This document shows, in pieces, positions 1-11,354 of a stretch of 64,000 bases of DNA. The DNA lies in contig NZ_LT992558.1 in NCBI RefSeq assembly GCF_900258435.1, positions 882,994 to 946,993 of the forward strand, written 5' to 3'. Made by a program: the position numbers and the translations under genes. The notes below the pieces were generated by a model, which had not been told where the DNA came from, ran no database searches, and saw only the letters and a list, made by a program, of their open reading frames with translations. The DNA comes from Carnobacterium divergens. GTDB lineage: Bacteria > Bacillota > Bacilli > Lactobacillales > Carnobacteriaceae. Position 1 is the first letter of the stretch. Each line of letters starts with the position of its first letter.

Positions 1-632
1 CTAGAATCTATTATGTTGCGTTTGAATGGCGTTACTACGTTGCACATCCTTCAGAAATTATTGCGATTTGGAATGGTGGCATTGCCATTTATGGAGGTTT
101 GATTGCTGGAGGGTTGACGGTTTACTGGTTTACTAAAAAAAGAGGCTTGCCATTTTGGCTAGTATTAGATATTGCAGCACCTAGTGTTTTAATTGCACAA
201 GCAATTGGACGTTGGGGAAACTTTATTAATCAAGAAGCCCATGGAGAAGAAACATCAAGAGCTTTTTTAGAAAATTTACATTTGCCTTCGTTTATTATCA
301 ACAATATGAAAATTGACGGAATCTATTATCAACCGACCTTTTTTTATGAATCTTTATGGAATGTGATTGGATTTGTGCTATTAGTGATTCTTAGAAAGAA
401 ATTCCATTTATTAAAACGTGGAGAAGTTGCTTTAAGCTATGTCATATGGTACTCATTCGGTCGTTTCTTTATTGAAGGTTTGAGGACAGATAGTTTGATG
501 TTGCTACAGACGATTCGTGTCTCACAATTATTGTCAGTTGTTTTATTTGTAGGTGCAATTGTGTTATGGTATTACCGCAGAAAAAAATATCCAGAAAACC
601 CTTATTATTTAGATGGCGTTACTTCTATTTAA
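1..632 (+). CDS. lgt: Prolipoprotein diacylglyceryl transferase, 5'-truncated
   Basis: Membrane enzyme that transfers diacylglycerol from phosphatidylglycerol to the lipobox cysteine of prolipoproteins. The frame is open from the left edge (first full codon at base 3), so the N-terminus lies outside the window; 209 residues are visible. The Lgt signature [13 protein letters not shown] begins near base 207, and hydrophobic membrane segments follow, including one close to the C-terminus. It is the first visible gene of a same-strand series with ppaX, gpsA and galU, the order known from Listeria and Bacillus, where hprK usually precedes lgt. A client in this window is the OppA-type lipoprotein at 35049. 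Confidence 0.96.
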   Translation, partial: RIYYVAFEWRYYVAHPSEIIAIWNGGIAIYGGLIAGGLTVYWFTKKRGLPFWLVLDIAAPSVLIAQAIGRWGNFINQEAHGEETSRAFLENLHLPSFIINNMKIDGIYYQPTFFYESLWNVIGFVLLVILRKKFHLLKRGEVALSYVIWYSFGRFFIEGLRTDSLMLLQTIRVSQLLSVVLFVGAIVLWYYRRKKYPENPYYLDGVTSI

Positions 633-658
633 GTTAAGGCAAGAAAGTAGGGTTACAA

Positions 659-1321
659 GTGTCAATTGAAACAGTGTTATTTGATTTTGATGGTACGTTA
701 GCAGATACGAATGCATTGATTAGTCAGTCACACTTAGCCGTTTTGGAAGAGTATTTTCCAGGAGAGTATGATTTAGAAAGTGTTCGAGCCTTTAATGGAC
801 CTACTTTAGAGATGGTCTACGGTAAGTTGAATCCGTTGGAAAAAGAAACGATGATTGCTAAATATAGACACTTTAATGAAACACATCATGATGAGATGGT
901 AACGATTTTTGAAGGTGTTGCTGAAAATTTAGATCGGTTAAAGTCTGCAGGTATTCGATTAGCAGTTGTTTCAAGCAAACGAAATGACGTGTTGCTAAGG
1001 GGGTTGGATCTTTTAAATTTAAAAGAGTACTTTGAAGTGATTGTAGGTGGCTTAGACTATAAAAAAGCAAAACCAGATCCTGAGCCTATCTATGTGGCTC
1101 TTGAGCAGTTAAAGGTCGATTTCGAAACAGCAATTATGGTGGGGGACAATTCTCATGATATTGAATCTGCCAACAATGCTGGGATTGTATCAGTTTTTGT
1201 AGAATGGTCAGAAAAAACACTAGCAGAAATTAAACCGTACCACCCAGATGTAACCGTCACGTCTATGACGGATTTAGCTGATTATGTAATTAGAAATAAA
1301 GCAAGAATTAAAGGAGATTGA
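659..1321 (+). CDS. ppaX: HAD-family pyrophosphatase PpaX
   Basis: A 220-aa HAD-superfamily hydrolase. Motif I (DFDGTLADT) is at residues 8-16, a motif II-type VVSSKR lies mid-protein, then KPDPEPI and the motif IV acidic pair in GDNSHDI. In Bacillus and Listeria the gene between lgt and gpsA encodes PpaX, which hydrolyses the pyrophosphate made by HPr kinase/phosphorylase; this assignment rests on family and position. The start is GTG at 659, with a weak SD (a GTAGGG stretch) just upstream. Its stop lies two bases before the gpsA ATG, so the two genes are probably translationally coupled. Confidence 0.9.
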   Translation: MSIETVLFDFDGTLADTNALISQSHLAVLEEYFPGEYDLESVRAFNGPTLEMVYGKLNPLEKETMIAKYRHFNETHHDEMVTIFEGVAENLDRLKSAGIRLAVVSSKRNDVLLRGLDLLNLKEYFEVIVGGLDYKKAKPDPEPIYVALEQLKVDFETAIMVGDNSHDIESANNAGIVSVFVEWSEKTLAEIKPYHPDVTVTSMTDLADYVIRNKARIKGD

Positions 1322-1323
1322 AT

Positions 1324-2328
1324 ATGTCGAAGAAAATCGCTGTACTTGGTGCAGGATCATGGGGTACGGCCCTTGCAATGGTACTAGATGAAAATGGTCA
1401 TGACGTTCGTTTGTGGGGAAATAATGTCGAACAAATGAGTGCAATTAATAACGATCATTGTAATGCCCGTTATTTACCGGAAATTCAATTATCAAAAAGC
1501 ATCAAAGGGTTTACAGATTTACAATTAGCCGTTGAAGGTGTTGATGTTGTGCTTTTGGTTGTTCCAACAAAAGCTATGCGTTCAGTTGCAAGTCAGCTAG
1601 CAGATGTATTAACTTCGCCTGTTATAATTGCTCATGCTAGTAAAGGTCTAGAACAAGAAACACATAAACGAATTTCGGAAGTACTAGAAGAGGAAATTCC
1701 ATCTGAATTGAGAACGGCCGTTGTTGTTTTGTCTGGTCCTAGTCACGCGGAAGAAGTAGCAGTTAAGGACATTACGACGATAACGTCAGCTTCTACTAAT
1801 CCGGCAGGAGCAGCATTCATTCAGTCCTTATTTATGAATCGCTATTTCCGTGTATACACCAATGAAGATATTATTGGTGTTGAAATGGGAGCAGCTTTGA
1901 AAAATATTATCGCTGTTGGAGCTGGAGCGCTTCATGGATTAGGGTACGGAGATAATGCAAAAGCAGCTTTAATGACTCGAGGACTTGCTGAAATTAGTCG
2001 CTTAGGTGTTGCTTTTGGAGCGCAACCTCTGACCTTTATTGGATTAAGTGGTGTGGGGGATTTGATTGTGACTTGTACGAGCGTACACTCAAGAAACTGG
2101 CGGGCAGGCGATTTACTTGGAAAAGGTCATAACCTACAAGAAGTATTAGATAACATGGGGATGATTGTTGAGGGAGTTTCCACAACGAAAGCAGCATATG
2201 AGTTAGCAAAACAAAAAAATATTGAAATGCCAATTACAGAAGCAATCTATGATGTTTTATACAATAAGACAGATGTCAAAGAAGTTGTTTCTAATTTAAT
2301 GACAAGAGATGGAAAAGCAGAAGGCTAA
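1324..2328 (+). CDS. gpsA: Glycerol-3-phosphate dehydrogenase [NAD(P)+]
   Basis: Cytosolic enzyme that reduces dihydroxyacetone phosphate to sn-glycerol-3-phosphate for phospholipid and teichoic acid synthesis. The 334-aa protein has the N-terminal Rossmann motif [12 protein letters not shown] and the family-typical block [19 protein letters not shown] near residue 190, followed by a [12 protein letters not shown] substrate-site segment. I chose ATG 1324 rather than the in-frame TTG 1318 because AAGGAG at 1311-1316 is spaced 7 bases from it. It sits directly after ppaX and 33 bp before galU, in a lipid/polysaccharide precursor operon. Confidence 0.97.
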   Translation: MSKKIAVLGAGSWGTALAMVLDENGHDVRLWGNNVEQMSAINNDHCNARYLPEIQLSKSIKGFTDLQLAVEGVDVVLLVVPTKAMRSVASQLADVLTSPVIIAHASKGLEQETHKRISEVLEEEIPSELRTAVVVLSGPSHAEEVAVKDITTITSASTNPAGAAFIQSLFMNRYFRVYTNEDIIGVEMGAALKNIIAVGAGALHGLGYGDNAKAALMTRGLAEISRLGVAFGAQPLTFIGLSGVGDLIVTCTSVHSRNWRAGDLLGKGHNLQEVLDNMGMIVEGVSTTKAAYELAKQKNIEMPITEAIYDVLYNKTDVKEVVSNLMTRDGKAEG

Positions 2329-2361
2329 ATTGATACAAAACTATTATTAGGAGGAAATAAA

Positions 2362-3288
2362 ATGCAAAAAGTAAGAAAAGCAGTTATTCCAGCTGCTGGA
2401 TTAGGAACACGATTTTTACCCGCAACAAAAGCAATGGCAAAGGAAATGTTGCCAATTGTAGATAAACCAACCATTCAATTTATTGTAGAAGAAGCGATTA
2501 ATTCAGGAATTGAAGATATTCTAATTGTGACAGGGAAAAGCAAGCGTCCAATTGAAGATCATTTTGACTCAAATCCAGAATTAGAAGCAAATTTAAAAGA
2601 AAAAGATAAACTTGAACTATTAAAATTAGTTGAAGAAACAACAGGATTGAATCTTTACTTTGTTCGTCAATCTTATCCCAAAGGATTAGGTCATGCTGTT
2701 TTACAAGCGAAGGCATTTGTTGGCAATGAGCCTTTTGTCGTAATGCTAGGTGATGACTTGATGGAGGATACTGTCCCATTAACGAAACAATTAATGGATG
2801 GTTACGAAAAAACACATGCTTCAAATATTGCTGTGATGAAAGTTCCTCATGAGGATACTTCAAAATACGGCATTATTGATCCTGAAATGGAAGTAGAAAA
2901 AGGATTATTCCATGTACGTAAATTTGTTGAAAAACCAGATCCAAAAGATGCACCAAGTGATTTAGCTATTATTGGTCGTTATTTATTAACACCAGAAATT
3001 TTTGAAATCTTAGAAAATCAAGCTCCTGGAGCAGGAAATGAAATTCAATTGACGGATGCCATTGACACATTAAATAAAACACAACGCGTTTTTGCACATG
3101 AATTTAAAGGCACAAGATATGACGTTGGCGATAAATTTGGTTTCTTAAAAACAAGCATCCAATATGGTCTGAAACATCCTGAAGTGAAAAATTCATTACG
3201 TGAATACATTATTCAATTAGGCAGCGAATTAGCTAATGAAGACGCTAAAGAAGCTGAAAAAGTAGATAAAGCTCCGAAGAAAAAATAA
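2362..3288 (+). CDS. galU: UTP-glucose-1-phosphate uridylyltransferase
   Basis: Makes UDP-glucose from UTP and glucose-1-phosphate, feeding glycolipid, teichoic acid and polysaccharide glucosylation. The 308-aa protein opens with the nucleotidyltransferase signature [19 protein letters not shown] and contains [10 protein letters not shown], the metal-binding LGDD and the KFVEKPDP segment typical of GalU. The C-terminal ~20 residues are Lys/Glu rich. SD AGGAGG precedes the ATG. It is the last gene of its operon and ends at a strong bidirectional terminator. PgcA at 6597 supplies its substrate glucose-1-phosphate. Confidence 0.97.
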   Translation: MQKVRKAVIPAAGLGTRFLPATKAMAKEMLPIVDKPTIQFIVEEAINSGIEDILIVTGKSKRPIEDHFDSNPELEANLKEKDKLELLKLVEETTGLNLYFVRQSYPKGLGHAVLQAKAFVGNEPFVVMLGDDLMEDTVPLTKQLMDGYEKTHASNIAVMKVPHEDTSKYGIIDPEMEVEKGLFHVRKFVEKPDPKDAPSDLAIIGRYLLTPEIFEILENQAPGAGNEIQLTDAIDTLNKTQRVFAHEFKGTRYDVGDKFGFLKTSIQYGLKHPEVKNSLREYIIQLGSELANEDAKEAEKVDKAPKKK

Positions 3289-3306
3289 TAAACGAAGTTA
3301 ACTAAA

Positions 3307-3347
3307 AAAGGACTGGCTAATTTAATCAATTAGCCAGTCCTTTTTTT
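3307..3347 (+). terminator. Bidirectional intrinsic terminator galU / MATE gene
   Basis: Sixteen-bp perfect stem (left arm 3307-3322, right arm from 3328, core GGACTGGCTAATT) with a 5-nt loop, flanked by A and T runs, between convergent genes. Confidence 0.93.
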
Positions 3348-4695
3348 AATCAGATAATTTAAACTTACTTTTCCAAACATCTGATTTCCAACGATAAAGC
3401 ATCAATAAACTTCGCAAAATTTCATCGATTGCATAGGCTAACCAAACGCCAACTAAACCAAGTCCAAATTTGATGGCTAGTAAATAAGAGAAGGGTAAAC
3501 TAATAATCCAGAGGACAATAATACTACAAATCAACGGATATTTCACGTCGCCACTCGCATTTAAAGCGCCAACCAAAATCATATTGACAGCTCGCCCGGC
3601 TTCTAAAAAGATATCGACTAAGAAAACCTGTTTCGCAATCACTAGAACGGTCAGACTGGAAGTGAAAACGCCCATAATCGGTGTAATAAATAACCAAATT
3701 AAAAAGGTAATAACAACAGATAGAACAACGCCTATTTTCACACTACGAATGCCTCGGCGGTAGGCACGATCAATTTCGCCAGCACCAACATGCCGACCAA
3801 TCATAATTTGTGTTCCTTGACTTAGCGAAGCTGCAGCAAGTGAGACGAATTGAGTAATTGCGTTAACGTAAGATTTGGCTACTAATGCATCTTGTCCTAA
3901 GGTTGCAACAATCGTTGTGACAACAACTTGCGCTGCTTGATAGGAAAGAGCTTCTCCTGAAGAAGGGAGCCCGTAACTTAAAACCGATTTTAAATTTTTA
4001 AAAGAAAAATCTTTAAAATTTGTAAATGAAATGCGATAACGAACATGGCGGTGGAGCAAATAAATTGCGATAACTAAACCTACAGAATTCCCAACAATAC
4101 TTGAAACAGCCATGCCTGGAACACCGAAAATAGGTAAGCCAAAGGGGCCATACAAAGCAAAGAAATTTCCAATAACTGCAATAATACTTGCAAATAGAGG
4201 AACAAGTAAAGCAGGTTTTGTAAAACCATGACTACGCATAATCGCAATCATAGTAGTTGTCAGAGAAGTTAAAAACATTCCGCCACCAAATATTTTCAAA
4301 TAGCCAGCCCCTATTTCAACTAATTCAGGACTTAGTTGCATCCATTGGAGGAAATAAGTTGAAAAGAAGATAAAAATGGTACTGATTAAAAAACCAAGAA
4401 CTAAAGCCGCAGTTAAAGACGTAGTAATCACCGATTGGATTCGTTCTCTTCTTTTTGCACCAATTAATTGGGCAATGATAATTTGAGTTCCGACACTTAC
4501 AAATCCAAAAATAAATACGGTTAGATTCAAGATTTGATTGGATGCACCAATAGCAGCCACAGCACTTTCTGAATATTTTGAAATCATTAGTACATTAATA
4601 TTTCCAATAATAACCCTTAAAAAAAGTTCCACAAAAATTGGCCAACTTAAACTAATGAGCTCATTATCTGAATGAAGACGCTTCTTTTTGACCAT
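3346..4695 (-). CDS. MATE-family multidrug/toxin efflux protein
   Basis: A 449-aa polytopic membrane protein with about 12 hydrophobic segments in two pseudo-repeats. Typical MATE features are the N-terminal SLSWPIFVELFL segment, IGASNQILNL, GTQIIIAQLIGAKRR after TM2, and the repeat-two counterpart GTQIMIGRHVGAGEIDRAYR. MATE transporters export cationic compounds by Na+ or H+ antiport; the substrate cannot be read from sequence. The start has a strong SD (AAAGGAGG on the minus strand). It is a single-gene unit, convergent with galU and divergent from the TPR gene. Confidence 0.9.
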   Translation of the reverse strand: MVKKKRLHSDNELISLSWPIFVELFLRVIIGNINVLMISKYSESAVAAIGASNQILNLTVFIFGFVSVGTQIIIAQLIGAKRRERIQSVITTSLTAALVLGFLISTIFIFFSTYFLQWMQLSPELVEIGAGYLKIFGGGMFLTSLTTTMIAIMRSHGFTKPALLVPLFASIIAVIGNFFALYGPFGLPIFGVPGMAVSSIVGNSVGLVIAIYLLHRHVRYRISFTNFKDFSFKNLKSVLSYGLPSSGEALSYQAAQVVVTTIVATLGQDALVAKSYVNAITQFVSLAAASLSQGTQIMIGRHVGAGEIDRAYRRGIRSVKIGVVLSVVITFLIWLFITPIMGVFTSSLTVLVIAKQVFLVDIFLEAGRAVNMILVGALNASGDVKYPLICSIIVLWIISLPFSYLLAIKFGLGLVGVWLAYAIDEILRSLLMLYRWKSDVWKSKFKLSD

Positions 4696-4906
4696 AGGGA
4701 CCTCCTTTATGATTTTAATTGACTTGCAGATATAATAGCTGAATTTAAGTAAAATTACGAGTAGAATTACTTTAAAAACAATATTTTTTAAGTGTATGTT
4801 AAATGCGAAAAAGAAACAATGGACATTTTTCTTTTTTTCGCAAAATAATTTTCTCCATCATGAATACAGGAATCCAAAATAGGTGCTATCCCACCTGAAA
4901 TGTCTG

Positions 4907-4915
4907 TGTTATACT
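4907..4915 (+). promoter_or_regulatory. Extended -10 promoter for the TPR gene
   Basis: TGTTATACT (TGn plus TATACT) lies 33 bp upstream of the ATG at 4948. No good -35 is visible. A short inverted repeat, AGGTG/CACCT, lies just upstream. Confidence 0.5.
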
Positions 4916-4947
4916 TAAAGACAAAGTTCAAAAAAGGAGGCGAAAAG

Positions 4948-5379
4948 ATGTCTGATTCTGAAAATAAGCGAGCACCGATTATTGAGTTTTTCCCATCAAG
5001 TGAATATTACTTTAGTTTAGGGATTGCGGCGTTTCAAAAAAACGATATCCTCAAGGCTAAAAAATATTTAAATCGTGCAGCGACACTTTGTAAAACAGAG
5101 GAAGAAAAAATTTTTGCTCTTTGCCAACTAGCCATTTGCCATCAGCACGCCGGTGAATTTAATGAATCCATTGCTATTTTAGATACATTGATTGAAGAAA
5201 GTGGCGACATTTTTAGTGAAGCTTATTATTTTCAAGCAAACAATTATGCTTTTTTAGAGGACTTAGAGGAAGCATTGGAATTAGTAAAAATGTATTTAAA
5301 AGAAGATCCTGCCGGTGATTTTATTGAAGAAGCAACTGAATTAAAGCAAACTTTAGAAATGGAATTGAAAGGGTACTAA
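4948..5379 (+). CDS. TPR-repeat protein of unknown function
   Basis: A 143-aa soluble, acidic, helical protein with tetratricopeptide-like helix pairs: YYFSLGIAAFQKNDILKAKKY, then a second unit around LCQLAICHQHAGEFNESI, and a third near YFQANNYAFLEDLEEALEL. TPRs mediate protein-protein contact; the partner is unknown. I chose ATG 4948 over an upstream in-frame start at 4900 because AAAGGAGG at 4933-4940 is 7 bases away and the upstream extension contains the SD itself. It is followed 91 bp later by trxB. Confidence 0.85.
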   Translation: MSDSENKRAPIIEFFPSSEYYFSLGIAAFQKNDILKAKKYLNRAATLCKTEEEKIFALCQLAICHQHAGEFNESIAILDTLIEESGDIFSEAYYFQANNYAFLEDLEEALELVKMYLKEDPAGDFIEEATELKQTLEMELKGY

Positions 5380-5443
5380 TTTTTTGTAAGCAAATTAGTA
5401 GACGAATGCTTCCATTCATATTAAAGTAGATGAATAGCAGTAA

Positions 5444-6418
<975 letters not shown>

Positions 6419-6430
6419 AAATGCGGACAC

Positions 6431-6464
6431 AAAGAATCTTTAGTTCTCTAAAGGTTCTTTTTTT
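6431..6464 (+). terminator. trxB terminator
   Basis: Thirteen-bp stem with one G-U pair (AAAGAATCTTTAG / CTAAAGGTTCTTT), 4-nt loop, then a T run. Confidence 0.88.
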
Positions 6465-6596
6465 GTAACTAAAACATAAGATTTTTGAAATTTCTCCAAA
6501 ATGAGTGAAAGCCTATGCAAGAAGTGATATAATCTAAATGATTAACTGTTATTGAAGGAAGTAACTAGAAAATACTAAAAAAGGATGATTTCAGAA

Positions 6597-8321
6597 ATGA
6601 CTTGGAAGAATACTTATAAAACTTGGAAAAACTATGAAGCATTAGAAGATAAGTTAAAAGCAGAATTAATAGAATTAGAGAACAATGATACAGTTTTGGA
6701 AGATGCTTTTTACGCACCATTAGAATTTGGAACAGCAGGCATGCGAGGTGTTTTAGGAGTAGGAATTAATCGGATGAACATCTACACCATTCGTCAAGCA
6801 ACGGAAGGTTTGGCTTCATTTATGGACAGCTTAGGTGAGGAGACGAAAAAAAGAGGAGTAGCTATTGCTTATGACTCACGTCATCAATCACCTGAATTTG
6901 CAATGGAGGCAGCTAAAACATTAGGCAAACATGGCATTCCAGCGTTTGTATTTGAAAGCTTACGTCCAACGCCAGAACTTTCTTTTGCCGTTCGTGAATT
7001 GAAAACCTATGCAGGAATCATGATTACAGCAAGTCACAATCCTGCTGAATACAATGGGTACAAAGTTTACGGTGAAGACGGGGGGCAAATGCCACCTAAA
7101 GAAGCGGATGCTTTAACAACATTTGTTCGTGAAATTGACAATAGCTTAGAAATTGAGGTGTTAAGTGAAACAGAGTTGAAAAATTCTGGTTTATTAACCA
7201 TACTTGGTGAAGACATTGATGCACCTTATCTTGAATTAGTGAAAACAGTGACAGTGAATCCTGAATTAGTAAAAGAAATGAGCAAAGAAATGAAGCTTGT
7301 CTTTACTCCTCTTCATGGAACGGGTCAAATGCTAGGAGAACGTGCACTAAAAAATGCTGGATTTGAAGGCATTACGGTAGTTCCAGAACAAGCGATTCCT
7401 GATCCTAGTTTTCCGACCATCAAATCACCAAATCCAGAGGAGCATAGTGCCTTTGAATATGCGATTCGCTTAGGTGAAAAAGAAGGAGCAGATGTTTTAG
7501 TTGCAACAGATCCAGACGCAGACCGTCTAGGGATTGCAGTGAAAATGCCTGCTGGAAATTATGAAGTGTTATCAGGAAATCAAATTGCGTCATTAATGTT
7601 GCACTATTTATTAACAGCTCAAAAAGAAGCCGGAACATTGCCTGCTAATGGTGCTGTATTAAAGTCAATCGTTTCAAGCGAGTTAGCAACGAAAATTGCA
7701 GAAAGCTTTGAAATTAAAATGATCGATGTTTTAACAGGGTTTAAATTTATTGCAGAAAAAATCAAACAATATGAAGAAGATCATAGTCAAACCTTTTTAT
7801 TTGGATTTGAAGAAAGCTATGGTTATCTAGTAAAACCATTTGTTCGCGATAAAGATGCCATTCAAGCTTTAGTATTGGTAGCAGAAGTTGCTGCGTTCTA
7901 TAAAAAACAAGGAAAAACAATGTATGATGGCTTACAAGAAATTTATCAAACATACGGCTATTTTGAAGAAAAAACAATCTCAGTTACAATGGCAGGAATT
8001 GAAGGAACAGCTAAAATTCAAGCTTTGATGGCAAAATGTCGTGCAGAAGCACCAAAAGAATTTGCAGGTATTGCTGTTGTAAGTTCTGAGGACTTTGGCA
8101 ATCAAACGAGAACATTCCAAGACGGAAAAGTAGAGCCGATTGACATGCCGACATCTAACGTTTTAAAATATCAATTAGAAGATGGCAGTTGGATTGCGAT
8201 TCGTCCATCTGGAACAGAACCGAAAATTAAGTTTTATATTGGTGCAGTAGCAGATACAGCTGAAAAAGTAGCGAATAAAGTAGCAGATTTTGAAGCAAGC
8301 ATTCAAGCGATTATTGCGTAA
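6597..8321 (+). CDS. pgcA: Alpha-phosphoglucomutase (PgcA type)
   Basis: Interconverts glucose-6-phosphate and glucose-1-phosphate for UDP-glucose synthesis. The 574-aa alpha-D-phosphohexomutase has GTAGMRG near residue 45, the phosphoserine loop TASHNPAEYNGYK, the metal loop DPDADRLG, the sugar loop FGFEESYGY, and the C-terminal phosphate loop RPSGTEPKIK. I prefer ATG 6597: AAGGAT lies about 10 bases upstream, the protein then begins MTWKNTYKTW like Bacillus homologues, and the in-frame ATG 6585 is itself part of that SD. It is a single-gene unit ending in a strong terminator and supplies GalU (2362). Confidence 0.95.
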   Translation: MTWKNTYKTWKNYEALEDKLKAELIELENNDTVLEDAFYAPLEFGTAGMRGVLGVGINRMNIYTIRQATEGLASFMDSLGEETKKRGVAIAYDSRHQSPEFAMEAAKTLGKHGIPAFVFESLRPTPELSFAVRELKTYAGIMITASHNPAEYNGYKVYGEDGGQMPPKEADALTTFVREIDNSLEIEVLSETELKNSGLLTILGEDIDAPYLELVKTVTVNPELVKEMSKEMKLVFTPLHGTGQMLGERALKNAGFEGITVVPEQAIPDPSFPTIKSPNPEEHSAFEYAIRLGEKEGADVLVATDPDADRLGIAVKMPAGNYEVLSGNQIASLMLHYLLTAQKEAGTLPANGAVLKSIVSSELATKIAESFEIKMIDVLTGFKFIAEKIKQYEEDHSQTFLFGFEESYGYLVKPFVRDKDAIQALVLVAEVAAFYKKQGKTMYDGLQEIYQTYGYFEEKTISVTMAGIEGTAKIQALMAKCRAEAPKEFAGIAVVSSEDFGNQTRTFQDGKVEPIDMPTSNVLKYQLEDGSWIAIRPSGTEPKIKFYIGAVADTAEKVANKVADFEASIQAIIA

Positions 8322-8335
8322 TAAAGAAGGGGATT

Positions 8336-8370
8336 AAGAAGCGTAGTCTTTTAAAGACTACGCTTCTTTT
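8336..8370 (+). terminator. pgcA terminator
   Basis: Perfect GC-containing stem (AAGAAGCGTAGTCTTT and its complement) with a tiny loop and TTTT tail. Confidence 0.92.
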
Positions 8371-8416
8371 AACGAAATGAAAAAAAACTTCTTAAGTATA
8401 CGTGATACACCCGGTA

Positions 8417-8425
8417 TGTTATAAT
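8417..8425 (+). promoter_or_regulatory. Extended -10 promoter of the rapZ-yvcK-whiA operon
   Basis: TGTTATAAT is a perfect TGn extended -10, 46 bp before the rapZ start. No clear -35 is present. Confidence 0.6.
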
Positions 8426-8471
8426 AGAAATTAAAGAATAAACGAGTAATCGTTTTGAAAAGGAGTGACTG

Positions 8472-9362
8472 ATGATGGTAGATAGTCTTCAATTAGTAAT
8501 TATTACAGGAATGAGCGGCGCAGGTAAAACTGTGGCAATGCAGAGTTTTGAAGATATGGGGTATTTTTGTGTTGATAATATGCCACCCAGTTTATTGCCT
8601 AAATTTTGGGAATTAGTAAAAGAATCAGGAAAATTAACAAAAATTGCTTTAGTAATTGACCTTCGTTCAAGAGCTTTTTTTGATGAAATTTTAACTGCAA
8701 TTGGAAGTATGGACAATACGTCCTTTATTACAACGAAAATTTTGTTTTTAGAGGCAGAGGATGCAGTTTTAGTTTCAAGATATAAAGAAACAAGACGTGC
8801 TCATCCGTTGGCACGGGATGGTCGAGTGATGGATGGCATTCGTAGTGAACGTGAGTTGCTTAATGAAATTAAAGGAAGAGCGCAGCTAGTGATTGATACT
8901 TCACACTTAACGCCACGTCAATTAAGAGAAGAAATTATTTCAAATTTTAAAACAGAAGACACCAACTTATTTAGAGTTGAGGTCATTTCATTTGGTTTTA
9001 AATATGGGTTACCGATTGACGCCGATGTTGTAATGGATGTCCGTTTCTTACCAAATCCTCACTATATCGATACGCTACGTCCTTTAACTGGTTTAGATAA
9101 ACCAGTATATGATTACGTGATGCAGCAACCAGAAACAGAACAATTTTATCGTAAATTTATTGATTTATTGTTATATGTTTTGCCTGGGTATAAAAAAGAA
9201 GGTAAAAATAATGTAACGATAGCGATTGGCTGTACAGGAGGGCAACACCGTTCCGTTGCTTTAACTGAACGAGTGGGACGTCAACTGATTGCCGATGACT
9301 ATAAAGTCAATATTACACACCGAGATAAAGATAAACGTAAGGAAAGTGTCAATCGTTCATGA
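8472..9362 (+). CDS. rapZ: RNase adapter / nucleotide-binding protein RapZ (YvcJ)
   Basis: A 296-aa P-loop protein with Walker A GMSGAGKT at residues 13-20, [11 protein letters not shown], and the highly conserved C-terminal [15 protein letters not shown]. In Enterobacteria RapZ directs decay of the GlmZ sRNA; in Gram-positives (YvcJ) it binds and hydrolyses nucleotides and its role is less clear. Two tandem ATGs (8472, 8475) follow AGGAG. Its stop overlaps the next start (ATGA at 9359-9362). The rapZ-yvcK-whiA order is a hallmark of Firmicutes. Confidence 0.95.
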   Translation: MMVDSLQLVIITGMSGAGKTVAMQSFEDMGYFCVDNMPPSLLPKFWELVKESGKLTKIALVIDLRSRAFFDEILTAIGSMDNTSFITTKILFLEAEDAVLVSRYKETRRAHPLARDGRVMDGIRSERELLNEIKGRAQLVIDTSHLTPRQLREEIISNFKTEDTNLFRVEVISFGFKYGLPIDADVVMDVRFLPNPHYIDTLRPLTGLDKPVYDYVMQQPETEQFYRKFIDLLLYVLPGYKKEGKNNVTIAIGCTGGQHRSVALTERVGRQLIADDYKVNITHRDKDKRKESVNRS

Positions 9363-10354
9363 TGGTTCCTAAACGCAATCGAAGACCTAAAATTGTTGTA
9401 CTAGGAGGCGGGACGGGCCTACCTGTTATTTTAAAAAATTTAAAAGCACAGTCTGCAGATATTACAGCAATCGTAACGGTTGCTGATGATGGAGGCAGCA
9501 GTGGGACGATTAGAGATTATGTGAATGTAGTCCCACCAGGGGATATTCGAAATGTTCTCGTTTCATTATCTGATTTACCTAAACTGCAAGAAGAAATTTT
9601 CCAATATCGTTTTGATAGTGACGATCACTTTTTAGCGGGACATGCGATTGGAAATTTGATTATTGCAGCAATTACAGAGATGAAAGGGAATGTCTTTGAA
9701 GCGATTCAACTATTAGCTGAAATGATGCGTGTTGATGGTCAAGTGTACCCAGCTTCAGAAGAGCCGTTGATTTTACATGCGGAGTTTGAAGATGGAACTA
9801 GGGTTTCTGGAGAATCTAAAATTGCCCACGACCGTAAAACCATTAATCGGGTATATGTAACACCAACTGAAACGAACCACGATTCTAAAGCTGCTAGACA
9901 AGTAATTGATGCAATTTTAGAAGCGGATATGGTGGTATTAGGTCCAGGTAGTTTATTTACGAGTATTTTACCCAATTTAATGATTCAAGATTTAGGGGAA
10001 GCGGTTGTAAATACAAAAGCAGAAGTTGTCTACATCTGTAACATTATGACGCAATTAGGAGAAACAGAAAATTTTTCCGATGCAGATCACATCAAGGTAT
10101 TGCACAAACATTTAGGCAATCAATTTATTGATACAATTTTAGTGAATACCGAACATGTTCCAGAAGATTACATGGACAAAGAGCGCTATGACGAATACCT
10201 CGTTCAAGTCACACATGATTTTGAAGGCTTGCGAAATGAAAATTGTCGCGTAATTTCGGCTGACTTCTTGAAACTCAGAGATCAAGGGGTCTTTCATGAT
10301 GGAGAAAAAGTTGTAGAAGAATTACTGCGTCTTGTATTTGGTGCGAAAAATTAA
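9359..10354 (+). CDS. yvcK: Gluconeogenesis factor / UDP-sugar-binding regulator YvcK (GlmR)
   Basis: A 331-aa protein of the CofD-like fold with N-terminal [17 protein letters not shown] and [10 protein letters not shown], then GDIRN and GPGSLFTS, all typical of YvcK. In Bacillus, YvcK/GlmR is needed for growth on gluconeogenic carbon, binds UDP-GlcNAc and stimulates GlmS, directing carbon into cell wall precursors. Start ATG 9359 overlaps the rapZ stop; ATG 9362 is an alternative. The same window carries fbp (56662) and the CggR operon, which control the same carbon branch point. Confidence 0.94.
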   Translation: MMVPKRNRRPKIVVLGGGTGLPVILKNLKAQSADITAIVTVADDGGSSGTIRDYVNVVPPGDIRNVLVSLSDLPKLQEEIFQYRFDSDDHFLAGHAIGNLIIAAITEMKGNVFEAIQLLAEMMRVDGQVYPASEEPLILHAEFEDGTRVSGESKIAHDRKTINRVYVTPTETNHDSKAARQVIDAILEADMVVLGPGSLFTSILPNLMIQDLGEAVVNTKAEVVYICNIMTQLGETENFSDADHIKVLHKHLGNQFIDTILVNTEHVPEDYMDKERYDEYLVQVTHDFEGLRNENCRVISADFLKLRDQGVFHDGEKVVEELLRLVFGAKN

Positions 10355-10386
10355 AAAGGTCGTTTAAAGAAAGGAGGCTGTCTAAT

Positions 10387-11334
10387 ATGTCCTATGCCTC
10401 AGATGTCAAAAAAGAACTAACGACATTAGAAGTTCATAAAGAGCATGCAAAAGCTGAATTGGCAGCATTGATTCGCATGAATGGTGCGGTTAGTTTAGTG
10501 AATCAAAAGTTTATTTTAAATGTTCAAACTGAAAATGCAGCGATTGCCAGACGAATTTATGTCTTACTAAAAGATCATTTTGAAGTGGAAAGTGAACTGT
10601 TGGTTCGTCGTAAAATGAAATTAAAAAAAAATAATGTCTATATTGTACGTTTAAAACAAGGAACAAAAGAAGTTTTATCCGACTTAAATATTATGGATGG
10701 TCTACTTTTTCATGCTCATATTGCAGATGAGATTATTACAAACCCTCAAAAAATTCGTTCTTATTTAAGGGGGGCATTTCTGGCAGGTGGTTCGGTTAAT
10801 AACCCTGAAACAAGCCGTTATCATTTAGAAATCTATTCCATCTATGAAGAACACAACAATGATATTTGCCAAATGATGAACTATTTTGAGTTAAATGCAC
10901 GAACGTTAGAACGCCGAAATGGGTATATCACGTATTTAAAAGAAGCTGAAAAAATAGCAGATTTTCTTGCGTTGATTGGTGCAACTACAGGTATGTTGAA
11001 GTTTGAAGACGTACGAATCGTTCGAGATATGCGGAATTCTGTCAATCGTTTAGTGAATTGCGAAAATGCAAATTTAAATAAAACAATTGATGCAGCAGGA
11101 AAGCAGATTGAAAGTATACGGTTTATTGATGAGATGATGGGATTAGATAAACTTCCAGAAAAATTAAGAGAAATTGCTTTGGTTCGTTTAGAGTATCCAG
11201 AAGTAACCTTAAAGGAATTGGGAGAAATGATTCCAAGTGGTGCCATCAGCAAATCGGGTATCAACCATCGATTGCGTAAGTTAAATGAAGTAGCAGAAAA
11301 TTTAAAAGCAAAAAGCACAGTTAGCAAAGGATAA
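10387..11334 (+). CDS. whiA: DNA-binding protein WhiA
   Basis: A 315-aa protein with an N-terminal region related to LAGLIDADG homing endonucleases ([20 protein letters not shown] near residues 131-150) and a C-terminal helix-turn-helix ([25 protein letters not shown], cited here by position ~275-300). WhiA controls sporulation division in actinobacteria and influences cell division and chromosome segregation in Bacillus. The start has a full SD, AAAGGAGG. It is the third gene of the rapZ-yvcK-whiA operon, and the OYE gene follows after 20 bp, so read-through is likely. Confidence 0.95.
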   Translation: MSYASDVKKELTTLEVHKEHAKAELAALIRMNGAVSLVNQKFILNVQTENAAIARRIYVLLKDHFEVESELLVRRKMKLKKNNVYIVRLKQGTKEVLSDLNIMDGLLFHAHIADEIITNPQKIRSYLRGAFLAGGSVNNPETSRYHLEIYSIYEEHNNDICQMMNYFELNARTLERRNGYITYLKEAEKIADFLALIGATTGMLKFEDVRIVRDMRNSVNRLVNCENANLNKTIDAAGKQIESIRFIDEMMGLDKLPEKLREIALVRLEYPEVTLKELGEMIPSGAISKSGINHRLRKLNEVAENLKAKSTVSKG

Positions 11335-11354
11335 AAGAAAGGTGGAAATCAAGT

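Noticed and set aside
10881-11327. 148-codon antisense frame within whiA
   Set aside because: Shadow of whiA coding bias; no promoter or SD on that strand.
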